DNA from: Drosophila pseudoobscura
Taxonomy: Eukaryota > Arthropoda > Insecta > Diptera > Drosophilidae
Direction of reading: 5' to 3'
NCBI RefSeq assembly: GCF_009870125.1
Contig: NC_046683.1
Location: 65,053,869 to 65,117,868, forward strand
Length of the DNA stretch: 64,000 nt
Position numbers and translations under genes: made by a program. Positions within the stretch are counted from its first letter, which is position 1. Each line of letters starts with the position of its first letter. The notes under the pieces are model-generated. The model was not told the origin of the DNA, ran no database searches, and saw nothing but the letters and a program-made list of their open reading frames with translations. Shown here one piece after another: positions 45,701 through 57,170 of this stretch.

Positions 45701-48700
45701 GCTGCTCCCCGTGCTCGTTGACCGTCTCCAGGAGCTGCTTCTGCTTCTCGATGGTGGCGTGCAGGGACTCCATGGTATGGCCGTTGGTGAGGGAGGACGA
45801 GACCGAGACCGAGACCGGCACCGACCCGGTGGCCGTTTTCTTGGGCGAGGCCGTCTCCTTGGCCTCGATGATCGTTTCCATGACGCTGGTGCGATTGGAG
45901 CTGCTGCTCAACTGGATCGGAATCAGCTGCTGCTGCTGCTGCTGCTGCTCCAGGGCCTGCTGCTGTTGGGCCAGCTGCTCGTCCTGCTGGAAGGTGAGAT
46001 CGTCCGTGTCCGTGTTGGAGGCCGGCGACATGTCCTTGGACAGCACTCCCTCCGTCACGGAGGCCATGCTGCTCTTGTCGTACGTCTCGTTGAGCTGCGC
46101 ATCGCGGCGCCGCTTCTTGAGGCGGCCCCCCGCCATCTGCTGCTGCTGCTGCTCCTCGTCGGAGCAGCTGCTCAGACCGCCCGCATTCGAGCCGCCGCTG
46201 TAGTCGTCGTAGGGCGAAAGGGAGCTGTCCACCGACAGCGAGGAGGCCTTCGAGATGATGGGCAGCTTGTCGATGATGCTCATCAGGCCCGCCCCGGAGG
46301 AGTCGCTGCCGTTCACTCCGTTGGCCGTCAGGCTGATGGACCGCTTGCAGTCGTTGCCCGGTGCCCCTCCGTGCTGCTCCGGGCTCCCGTTGCTGCCCCA
46401 GCTGTGCCGCTTCGTGGGATCGCTCTGCTGCTGCTGCTGCCGCTGCTGCTGCGAGATGCGACGCAGGGCGGCCACCGTGAGCGGCGGATCCAGATTGCAT
46501 CTGTAGTCCAGGGACTTGCTTTCTCCTGCTCCAGCGGCCAGCATCTCCTTCTGTGTGGCGCTCTTGGCCATCAGGGTCTCCGTCGAACTGGCACTGGACT
46601 TCATCACGTCCCCGCCGAGCTCCCCGCGTCGCTGGACGGCGGCCGACGAGGAGCTGAGCGAGCTGGACAGACGCTGGGCCAGACTGAGGGGCTCCTTGCG
46701 TCCGTTGGCGCGGGGCGTCTTCTGCTCGCCGCCAATGTCAATGAACATGCTGAAGATGTTCTTCTGCTCCGGCGGCGGCTGCTGCAGCTGCTTCTCCTTC
46801 TCGTCCGCCGCCAGCGGGCCGCCGGGCTCCTGCTGCTCGGCCTCGTTCTGCGAGAGATTCACGAAGAAGCCCGCGGACTTGGGAGCCGTGTAGGATTTGC
46901 TCAGCTGCGACGGCGGCGGCGGGGGCTGGGGCTTGGCCGGTGGCTGCTCCGACGACGGCTTCCGGTCCATGTCGTCGAGGGAGACGTAGAAGCCGCAGCC
47001 GCTCTTGTGCGAGCTGTTCGAGTCGGAGCGCTCGCGGAAGCTGGAGGTGGTGCTGCTGGTGCTCCGGCGGCGCTCCGGGCGACAGTCGCTCATGTCCACC
47101 ACCCAGGAGGCTATGCCGGGCGCCGGCTTCCTCTGGAGACCCGCACTGGCGCCCGATTTCACGCGCAGCTCCACACCGGAGATCTCCGCGTCGTCGGCGT
47201 CGTCGTCCTCCTCATCGTCGTCCTGCAGGGGACGCGTAGGGGCAAAGTCCAGCGACACAAAGCCGCCCGACACGATCGGGCAGGTGTCGGTGCGCCGCTT
47301 GATGCCGGGACTCTCGCACTGCTTCTGCCGGAAGTCCTCGATGGAGGCCCCGCCCGACACTATCGGGTTGGCCTCGTCGAACTTCGAGCAGCGCTTCGGG
47401 GTGCGCGGCAGGGGCAGCGGCGAGTCCGTGGCATCGCTGCAGTAGGCGCCCGAGTCGCGGTGATGCGACAGGGACGACGACAGGGTGTAGTCTCTGTGGA
47501 TGGAGCTGTTGTTGCTCCCCGAGGCGGGCTCTATGTGCACCATCGAGTTGTGTGGCGTCGAGGTCGACGCTGAGGCCGAGGCGGAGGCCGAGGAGTGCGG
47601 CGCATGCGCGGCCCTGCCCTGCTCCGACCAGACCAGACTGGGAGCCGGGCTGCTGGACGAATAGTCCGTCGTGTAGCTGAGATCGGGCTGCCCATTGTTG
47701 TGGTTGTGGATCTGGTTGTGGTTCTGGTTGTGGCTGCTGCTGTGGCTGCTGTGGTGGTGGGTCGCAAACTTGGGGCTGCTCCCCAACGGATGCACACTAA
47801 AGTGCTGGGCATTGTGCTGGAAGCTGTAGGGCCCCCCGCCGCCCAACGAGGCCATGGGGCGCTCCTGCTCCTCCTGCTCTCGTCGCATTTTGACGCTCAG
47901 CGAGGAGTCGGAGGAGTCGGCGTCGTGGGAGCTGCTGCGGCCATGGCCATGGCTCGTGCTCGAGCCTTTGCACCTGGCAAAGGCCTTGTGGAACTGCTCC
48001 AGCTGCTGGGTGGGCGAAGCCTCCAGGGTCTCCTCCTGTCCGTCGGCTCCTGCTTCGACCTCCGCTCCGTGCTCCTCTTCGTGCTCGTTCTCGTTCTCCT
48101 CTTCCTGGGCATGCCCGTCCAGGCTGGGAAAGGACAGCACCTCATCTTCGTCGCGCAGCGAGGAGGCGTCTATGAAGCAGGCACTCGTCCCGGATGTGGA
48201 CAGCGGCTGGTCGCGCTTCTCCAGATCCCGCAGCAGGCAACTGGCGCTGATCCCCTTGAACACGGAACTGGACTCCGCCTCGGGGCCCATTGTGTCATCA
48301 TCCTCCGGCGCCGACGGTGGTGCTGGCGGGGGCTCTACGGCCACCGGATACATCGACTCCCAGGAACCGGTCTCTGTCGACACTGTGGAGGTCTCCATGC
48401 ACACGATCTCCTCGTTCTGGCGCTGCTTCTCCTCTTTGGAGGCCGGTTTCGCCTTGCTGCCGCTGCCACTGCCTCCTTCGAATATCTTGTTGTCCAGGCC
48501 CGGTTCGCTGCCGGAGGCAATAACCTCTGCTCCCAGAGCCGAGGCCGCCCCGTTGCAGTCCGGACTGGACACGGGCGAGAAGGTGTCGCGCTCCTCCTCG
48601 CCCACATCCACCTCGCAGGTCTTGCCCGACGACGAGCCGCCTGTGCCCGCCGATCCGCTGTGACTGTGGCTCTGGCTTTGATTCTGATTTGGAATGGGAT

Positions 48701-48962
48701 TGGTTATGGGATTCTGATTGTGGCGCCCGGCAGCGACTGCCGCTCGCAAATCCTCGCTGTACTGGGGCGCCGACGAGGAGGAGGAGGTGGTGGAGGGACT
48801 GCAGACACTGCTCCCACTTGGGCTCGGGCTGCTGTTGTTCGTGAGATTCGAGTAGTTCGAGTGATTGGGCGAGGCGTCCACCTGCTGGTCCAATGACCTG
48901 CCCGATACCAGAGCAGGACCTGCCGCAGGCGATGTGGGCGATGCGTCTGCGTCCGCGTCCAT
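42329..48962 (-). CDS. Very large BTB-domain protein, BTBD8-like
   Basis: Exons 48962-44679, 44616-43836 and 43758-42329 join in phase to 2164 residues. The start is the ATG at 48962; the upstream frame meets a stop without another ATG. Residues 1-1240 are disordered and rich in Ser, Gln, His and acidic runs. The BTB domain follows at about 1256-1360 (DMLVEVHGRRIRAHKCILRS, QYFAAMLAGHGSQSV), then a Cys/His-containing BACK-like helical region continuing on exon 2. The tail is Ser/Lys/Gln-rich and basic. Domain order and the basic C-terminus suggest BTBD8/APache, which in mammals works with clathrin adaptors in endocytosis and synaptic vesicle recycling; the assignment is inferred from the BTB and following helices. 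Exon 1 at 4284 bases is unusually long. A long antisense open frame (44766-47573) is only a codon-bias shadow. Confidence 0.8.
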
Positions 48963-49699
48963 TCTGGCCAAGGGTACGACGGCGGTGGACGGGGTTCCAG
49001 TTTCAGTTTCAGTTCCAGTTCCAGTTCCAGTCGAAGCAGGCCGAGGGGACGGTGGAGAGGCCAGAGGATGTGGAGGATGGGGTTCGAGGCCTCAACTCAT
49101 CGACGCTTTTCCGGTCTGCCTGGTTATGGTTCGCTGCCGCTGCTGCCGCTGCTGCTGCCTGAATGCCAAGTGGCTGTCAAGTGGCTAGGGCCTGGGCTTG
49201 GGCTTGGGCTTGGGCTTGGGCTTGGGCTCCCCTCTTTCTTTGTTGTTTTTTTGCTGTGGCTGTCAGTGTCTAGGGCTGCCTACATGGCCACATGCTGCTG
49301 GCTGCCAACCTGCCTCAAAGCCTCAACGCAGATACGCGCCAAGATACTGCGAGGATGCCACTAAAAATAGTCTCCAGAATAGCAAAATCGATATGCAGCA
49401 GGACCCTTGCTGCTCCTCTCTCTCTTCCTCTCTCGCTCTCTGCTTCGTTGTTCGTTTTTGTTGGATTCGTCTTCGTCTTCGTTTTCCCCTCTTTCCACCG
49501 AGTCTCTTGTTTCTTTCTTTCTGCAGCGTCTGCTAAAGTTCACACCGTTATTTCTGCTTCTTCCTCTTCCTCTTCTTCGTCTTCTTCTTTGTTGCTGTCA
49601 GCGTTGCGTTTTGATGACGATTTCGCTCGCTGATTTATCGCCAAATGTGCCAATTGTTGGCTTTTTCCCGCTGCTTTTCGTTGTCGTTGTTGCACAAGT
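48963..49699 (-). other. Leader exon of the BTB gene
   Basis: Non-coding, with short repeats. A good minus-strand acceptor (CCCCCTTTTGCAG, ending about 49700) implies this is a second leader exon and that the first exon and promoter lie further up, in the 50-57 kb region or beyond. Confidence 0.45.
49194..49228. repeat. (GGGCTT)n tandem repeat
   Basis: About five to six copies of a hexamer in the BTB leader region. Confidence 0.85.
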
Positions 49700-49876
49700 A
49701 ATCTGCAAAAGGGGGAGACAGAGAGGGACAGAGAGGGGGTGGGGGGGATAAGTAATTGCACAAAAAGTCTAAACAGGCAGAAATTACAAAATCTACATAA
49801 AAAAAACAAAAAGGTTTTACTTAACAAAAGCTTTAAATGCACTTCGTTTCTCATGACTCTTCCGCGAAGGCAATTA

Positions 49877-50529
49877 CAGTAGAGACCGGCTATGACGGCT
49901 GGTCGGTCCCCATTAAAAAAGGTATCTGAAAGCGAAGATATTTTTCGATTTTGCCGGAAAAAAATAAACCCAAATAATGCCAAAAAAGAAATGAAGGAAA
50001 AGGAAAAGAAAGAGCTGGCTGAATATGTTCTCATTGACAAGGGTGTGGCGATTTGTGAGGAATCTTCCGAGGACAATATTGCTCAAAATATACTAGATGA
50101 AGGACAGAAGACGCGACGACAACGTCGCAGATCAAAGGGAAGTGAGAAGGCATTTCAGGCTGCAGGAATTCTGAGTAGATTTGTCCAAATTTTAGTGACG
50201 AGAGGTCTTAAAAAATGCTGTGCGCAACATATAAAAATATGTGAAAAATTACTGAATATTTATATTAAGAATAAAACAACAAAAAAAAGCCCCCTATATA
50301 GAATTTAGTCTTGTTATATTATGCTTATGTAATATGCATTATTTTTATTACATATACCACTTTTAAGAACCAAAAAAAAAAAAACAAAATTTTTTGATTA
50401 AAAAATTAATTAGTTTTTTTTTTAAACCTATTCCAACCTATTTTTTGCTACTGTTGGTTAGAGCGTCTTTCGGGTATAACGACGTAAAATCGTCTGTGCC
50501 TTGAGTGTCGTTATAGCCGGGCTTCACTG
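49877..50529. mobile_element. Short pogo/Tigger-like DNA transposon with TA duplication
   Basis: The ends are inverted repeats: left CAGTAGAGACCGGCTATGAC and right, read inward, CAGTGAAGCCCGGCTATAAC, with 17 of 21 bases matching. Both ends are flanked by TA (49875-49876 and 50530-50531), the target duplication of the Tc1/mariner-pogo superfamily, and start with the CAGT typical of pogo/Tigger. At 653 bp it is too short to encode a transposase and is a non-autonomous or deleted copy. It lies upstream of the BTB gene leader exon. Confidence 0.75.
49892..50308 (+). pseudogene. Residual transposase-like ORF inside the pogo/Tigger-like element
   Basis: An open frame of 138 codons that begins within the left inverted repeat. 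The middle (EESSEDNIAQNILDEG ... SEKAFQAAGILSRFVQ) has the acidic-then-helical look of the C-terminal end of pogo/Tigger/jerky transposases. The DNA-binding and DDE catalytic parts are missing, consistent with an internal deletion. The assignment is by pattern only. Base use is AT-rich, unlike the neighbouring host genes. Confidence 0.45.
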
Positions 50530-51944
50530 TATTTCCGAAACCTTCAAATCAACTCTGCGATGAGTGGAGAAATGGTTTACCACATTTTGTACATATAATA
50601 TAAGGTATAAATGATATAATCGGTTGAATCACCAGAGTCTAGCCAGCTACCTTATAGACAGGGAAATATACAACCCCATATATTTTAAAACATTTTTTGA
50701 ACAAATCGCCAGCTCTGAGATCTCTCGTAATAAATGTATCTTTTGCTTTTGGTTTTTTACTTTTCAACCAAGAACCTTATTATTTATGGCCCAAGGGCTC
50801 AAGGCCTCTGCCAGGGCTGTTTCTTGATCGAATATTCCAAACTTTGGATCCTCCATCTCCACAGACAGGCATTCGATTTAATCGATTATCGATTGCCCGA
50901 TCAAACAAAGGCTTGAAGCCCATGAGCGGAATCCAAAGATGAATTCCAAGCCAATCTGGAGTCGATTACCACATTTGTCTATGGCTATGTCTGAGTGAAC
51001 AATTGATGTTCATTTGAGTACGGCTCGGGCGAGGGTTGACGTCAATGCAAGCCGCCACCAGCCCCCAGCCACCAGCCACCAGCCACCCACCAGCAGCTCA
51101 TCATTAGCCCCCAGCCACCCACAAACCGCAGCAGACAATAGCAAAAGTCAGGCAGTGCTTGACCCTCGCCGCCCACTTCCTAGGGCCCCCCGCCCAAAGG
51201 CAAACATATAGAATTTCAATTCCAATTTGTCATCTCGGAAGCAAGTGCATGCCCCTCCACTCCACTCCACTCCACAGCCGGCTGGTTGGCGCTTCATTCT
51301 GTTTGAAATCGAATACCTGGGAAGTGAGAATATGTATATGCTATGCTGGAGGGCATAGCCACAGCCCCCAGGCCACAGCACCCAAAGAAAACAAAAGGAA
51401 CCTCATGGAGACGTCTCTGTTTGCACAGTTTGATAGCCGAGGAGCCGAGGAGCAGTTCCGACTGGAGCTGAAATTTCAGCGAATTTACGCGTAAATAATA
51501 AACATTTCATAAGGCATGGTGTGGTGTTGCCACTGGACAAATATTGGCTCAGTTCAGCGAGACGCTGAGAGGGTTTTCCGACAGTTGATGGAGGAGAAAA
51601 GCCCCACCATTATGTTGATTATTTATCAGCATTGTAATAATATTATTCGATTGAATTTGCATACAAAGGCGAGCGGCACAACAAATCGCAGAACATGAAA
51701 AGTTAATAAGTTCTACAACGACCACTTTCCGAGTGGTCGATCATGCAAATCGTGTCTGTCTCAGAGACAAAGAAATAAAACCTGCCAACGTATAAATCAA
51801 CGTAGGAAAAAGCGGACAAGGCGAAGATCGATCGATCGATTTTGCTAGATGATATCCGATACGATACGATAGCAGCGACAAAGACATTATCTGCTCGTGC
51901 CGTGCCACAGGTCTGAGGCGCACAAAGGCCAGAGATCAGAGACC

Positions 51945-51999
51945 AGAGATCGCCAGAGATCGCCAGAGATCGCCAGAGATCGTCAGAGATCGCCAGAGA
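51945..51999. repeat. AGAGATCGCC decamer tandem repeat
   Basis: About five near-perfect 10-bp units; one carries a C to T change (CGTCAGAGAT). Confidence 0.85.
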
Positions 52000-54764
52000 C
52001 CCCCTTCTATACAATATCGTCGCAAGAAACAAAACGGTTGTCGTTTCTACGGGTGTATCCAGCAGATAAACGTACGGCAGTTATGTAATTTATGGCCTAT
52101 TGCACGATTATAGCATGTAAAGAGAACAGCCGACTGCCAACATAAACAACAAGAAGAAACCACTGCACTGCCATAAAAAACAAAAACAAAACAAAAAACA
52201 ATTGCATTTGTAACTCGATAATTGCACGTTCTGCCAGATACGTGCAACGGAATCGCAGTGCCAGTTTGCTTTTGTTTCCCTGCATGATTCGGATCGGATG
52301 AGCCATAGACCCGTCCCGTCTCTATATAGCTTCTCGATTCGAAGGTAAACGATAGAATCATTAGCTCCCCAGGTGGAATATCGGATGGGGGGGATGCATT
52401 CCGAAGGTTCTTCCAGCACTTCAAAGCACTTCTTATTACGGAAAACCCATAGAAAAAATTCCACCAAAGCCTGCGATCAAATAAAACTTGTTTATAGCTG
52501 AAAATCGGCAGATTTCAGTCCCAAAAGGAAAAACTATCGTTCCACAAACAGCCATCATATTACGAGTGGATTGTAAATCAATGAGAATCCCCGCCCACAT
52601 CACGCCCGACGCCCGACGCTCGATTTAGTCGGCATTATTTAAATTTAAGACTGGCACAACAGTCATATTTCTATATACGATTTAGCCAATAAAAGCCTCC
52701 CCGTTTATACCCCGCGATTGCCGAACAAAGGTCGTGCAATGGGGCGGATGAGTAATGCCAGCGCCTTGCCTAGTGCCTCTAGAACAGCAGAACGGCACCA
52801 GCCACAGCAAAACCAGGTCCAAACAAGATATAAATACTGATTGTCGATAAAATGATCAACAGACAGACAGATAGACGGATAGACAGACGGTCGTTTGGTC
52901 ATTTGAATCTGTGGCCAAATATGGTCGCAACAAGTTGACGATGACGATGGATGACGATGGATGACGACCCAAGAAGCATTAGGAAAGAAAACCCATGTAA
53001 ATTTATGGTTTGTATCGAAGAGAAGTCACTGGAAAACGAGCAGGGAGCAGGGTGTACGGAGCACGGAAGTGTGGGCAGAACGAGCTCCTCCGATAGGAGC
53101 TCCTTGGAGGGGCTTGGAAGCCAAGGAATTTGTTCAACGGATAACAGATCTAAGAGAGCTATCCATAAACCAATGAATTTATGTCATCACAGATTAATTC
53201 CTTTATTTTGACAGACAGAGCCCCCGCTCTGAAAGTGTGCTATGAATGTCAATGGCTCCCCGAAACCAGTCGCCAGTCGCCCAGTCAAGTGGTTGGAAGA
53301 TGGAGAGGAGTGGAGGAGATAGACAGAGAGGGGGAGGGGGAGCGAGAGAGAGCTGTGACAAACGACTACATTGTGGGCAACAAAAACGCTTTGATAGACA
53401 AAAATATTATATGAATAAAAACACACAAAAAATAATCATAATGGCAAAAAAAAGGAGAAACAAAATAAATATCGCTTTGTTGGGCGGGTCTCTGCTGGAG
53501 GAGAGGTAGGGGTAGGAGGGGGGTTCGACGATCTCGCGATGAGGTTGCAAATTGATGGAGCTCTCCGTCCGTCCATCCAACAACATCTTGAATTCCCCAA
53601 ACACAAATTGCTGAACAAATTGTTGGCCTAAACGCTGCCTGCAGGCATTCGCGTTCCATCCAGAGATGGTGGCGCAACAATCGGGCAATAATCGCTTGTT
53701 ATCGATACAAATCGAAGTGAAATATTCACATATATTTGAAGGAAACCAAGAACCAGGATTGGGATAGATAAAAGGTTGTTTTTCGAGGAGGAAACACCTC
53801 CCTCTCCAGTTTCTAGATCTGTTTTCGCACAATATATCACCCAATCAATAGACACCCGCATTCCCCCCATTAACCCCTCGTAAACCTTGACTGAAAAGGC
53901 GGAAAGGAGGTCGAAGGCAGGATTACCGGCAGTCACGCTACCATCGCTAGCCTGGCCAAAAGGAGGCTAGAATTCACTTTCTGTGTGTGGCCCAGAATGG
54001 CCGAACGCGTTGTCCGGCCGAGTGCCCCACAAAGTGGGTGGCGGCGTGGCAGAGCAACTGGAAACGACTACAAACGTTGGCGGCGCCCCGTGCCCCGTGC
54101 CGCGTGCCGCTTGCGGCCATGTGGGTCTTCATTTAACGACTTACTGCACTTGGCGCATAAACTGCGGCGCTCGAGGCAGAGGCCAGCCAGCAAAAGCGGC
54201 TGCGAGGTCAGTAACGGCAGCCAGCAGTGATTTGTGAAACGTGTTCGTTCCAGCCCTGCTTTTGGGGGCGGACTCAAGGACCTTTGCAGATAGAGATCAG
54301 GCGCCAGGCCCCAGGCCCCAGGCCCCACCACATGCAAGAAGTTTTCCTCGGAGCCAACAGCAGGGCAAAACTCATTAGAGGTGAAGTTTGGTTAGAGGAG
54401 CACACATGACCCTGGCCAGAAGCAGCACTATCGTATCGTGATAATAAATCAACATTTAAATTGGCAGCCAGTCGAAGAGGAGGGGGAGGAGGAGGAGGGG
54501 GAGGTGATTGCTGATGATGTTTCGCTGTCCAAAAGCCGGAACTAGAATGCAGTCGGAATGGCAAAGACAGAATGGCAGAGAACCTAAAGACTTGGGCCTC
54601 CGAAAAGTGAAACCAGTTTGGTCTTGTGGATTCTTGTGGCAATGAAAAAAGCCACTAATCCAAAAGGTGCACCATCGAAAAAATATATATAGAAATATTT
54701 GGGAATAGAGAAACCAGAAGTGCTTCAGAAGGGATCGAAACAGGCATCTCTGAGGGGCGATCAA

Positions 54765-54864
54765 CTGGTGGGAGGGGGGGACTGGTGGGTAGGAGGGACT
54801 GGTGGGAGGGGGGAGTGGTGGGAGGGGGGGACTGGTGGGAGGGGGGGACTGGTGGGTACGAGGG
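54765..54864. repeat. G-rich minisatellite (ACTGGTGGGAGGGGGGG type)
   Basis: About five to six units of 17-20 bases with variable G runs. Confidence 0.85.
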
Positions 54865-56553
54865 GTAATTAAAATTTAAATAAAATTCAATTAAAATGTA
54901 CATTTAGTGGCGCCTCGTCGTAATGCATGCAGCCCGGGCCTTACAGACTTGGCCTGGCATTGACTTTAGATTGACCTTACCCCCTCCCTCCCCCCCCCCC
55001 CACACACACACACACGCATGAACAACCAAGGAAATGAAAATGAATACGAATCCCCGCCACGACATGCAAAAATGTTTTTACGATTAATAACTGTGAGAGA
55101 ATCGTGGAGTGGCACCAGACTGCGCTTGATTCATAATTAAAGATCACGCAGAGGGCAAAGAGCGCGAAGAGTGGGAAGAGCGCGTGGAGCCCGAGAGAGG
55201 GTCGATCGCAAAGTATTCCCCAATCGTTTCCGCAGCTAATTTGCATGTACTTCGAGTACAGCTGATAGACAGCCCGCTGAAACGTTGATTTATGACTACT
55301 ACTGGCATTGGGGATGGGTGAGGAGAGAGGGGATGGGGGGGCGGATGGGGATGGGGTGCCTTTTGTAACTCAATCAGGCGTCAAAACGCGGAGGCCCTTG
55401 AAATCAAATGAGACGAGACCGAGACCGAGACCAAGACCAAAAATCGAGACCAGTCTCAGGTCTCGGGTCTCAGTCAATAGATTCCAAGCTACTTCGCCAT
55501 AAACCAAGCCAAAGCCCCAGGCCCCAGGCCCCAGTCCCAGCCCCAGTCCAGGCCGAGCCGTTCCAAGAGCCAAAGCAAAAACAATCCAACTGTGAAAACA
55601 CCAAGAGACACAGCTGTGATGTACGTATATGTAGGTGTTCTGTCTGTGTAGGTGTGCGTGTGTGTGTGCGTGTGTGGAATACGGTGTTCTTTCAAGCCCA
55701 TATGACACTCAATTCAAACAGATTTCGAGCGAATCCAGTTGGGGGGGATATATAAAACATTCTTCGGAATTAAAGTCTCCATTCTCAAGTGAATTTCAAG
55801 ATAAACTTCCATCAAGCTGTTACCTTGTCTCAAAATAGATTTATAGAAATTTAAATACTTGGATTTCGAATAATTTACAGCCCATTTAGACCTGCTGCAC
55901 AAGAGTACTTTCTGTATAAAATTGAAACAACAACAGGCAGAGTTAACACGAATGATTGGCACGATTAAATGATTTCAGATCAAGTTTATAAGGCGGAAAT
56001 ACTCTAAAACTTTGTGGGGTGGCATCCCTGGCACCTTTAAGAAAATAAAATAAAACTCAAAGCGAATGTCATACAGTTTTTATAGATCCAACTGGAATTT
56101 GTTCACACGATTTTGTATATCTTATACGCTCTCTGCGCCCACCACTCCTCCGCCGAACTTACAAGTGTGTGTGCGAGTGTGCGAGTGTGTGTGTGTGCGT
56201 CTCGTTTTATTACAGATTTATTGATTATTTTATTATTGTTTCTTGTTGCTTGTTTTTTGTTTCTTGTTTAGATGCCACCATAAAAGGGAGTAAACGGAAG
56301 TTTTTATTTTTTATATGTACGTGTTTGAGGGCCTTGAATTTTTGCCCAATTATTGGGAACACCGAACTGTATTGCTGATTAAATGCCAGCACGTCCAAGC
56401 CACCAAAAAACAAAAAACGAAAAAAAAAACAAAACAGAATACAATATTGATAGCTGCTAATCAAATTTGCTGTCGCTGTGTTTCGAAATTTTGTTGTCTC
56501 TGCTTTCAGACGAAATTTTGGCGAAATGAAGAGATTTTTATAACACATGTATG

Positions 56554-56584
<31 letters not shown>

Positions 56585-56780
56585 AGACACATGTGTTTTT
56601 ATAGACACTAACAATCAGATGGAGATAGAGAGGGAGCACCAGAGCGTGGCACGAGAATGATCAACGGAAAGGTTTTAACACTTATTTACGGTTTATTTTA
56701 TACACAGCCGACAGCCGACAGATGAACGACCGCTGACGGGAACACGCGCGCCAACGTTGACCGCGCACAACCGATTCAAA

Positions 56781-57170
56781 AAGCAGACTGAGGCGCCCAA
56801 GCTCAGCCCCCAGCGGCAGAGCCCCGAGAGCGATACAGAGTGGGAGAGGGCCCATCAATGATAGCGAAGCACTTGCCTGAGAGAGCGAGAGAGGCGGTGC
56901 AATGCAAAACAGAGGGAGAGCGCGAGCGTCAGTCCGTCCGCAATGATCGTGAGTGTGGGAGAGAGAGTAGCCCACAGAAAGTAAATGCAATGGAAAGAGA
57001 GCAGTATCGCAGCCAAGGTGAGGGAATTGCTCACCTTTTTTATAAACGCACCTTGGGAGAGAGCGCCGCCACAGCAAGTGCATGCCATGTAGGGAGAGCG
57101 TAAAAAGATAATGAGCGTGGGAGAGAGCGCCTGCAGTGGAGAGAGAACGTGACGTGCGTGTGTGAGCATT
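56781..57170. promoter_or_regulatory. GAGA-rich block
   Basis: At least ten GAGAG-containing motifs in under 400 bases, many in the form GGGAGAGAGCG or GAGAGCG, separated by non-repetitive sequence rather than forming one microsatellite. In flies such clusters are bound by GAGA factor at promoters and Polycomb response elements. It could mark the BTB gene promoter; no initiator was fixed. Confidence 0.45.

Larger units (their letters stand above)
50532..56780. other. Non-coding region, repeat-rich
   Basis: No supported gene. It contains CCAGCCA units (51055-51115), an AGAGATCGCC tandem (51945-51999), a TATCGATA (DRE) at 53700-53707, a G-rich minisatellite (54765-54864), C and AC runs (54980-55016), CCCCAGG units (55516-55545) and GT runs (55650-55675, 56166-56200, 56562-56585). 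It is probably the long 5' intron or promoter region of the BTB gene, or an intergenic region. Confidence 0.45.

Noticed and set aside
44766..47573. A 935-codon plus-strand open frame
   Set aside because: Entirely antisense to the BTB gene's long exon. Its Leu/Val/Arg-rich composition is what GC-ending codons give when read backwards.
53628..53936. A 102-codon minus-strand frame with a hydrophobic segment
   Set aside because: No ATG context, splice signals or recognisable family; likely chance.
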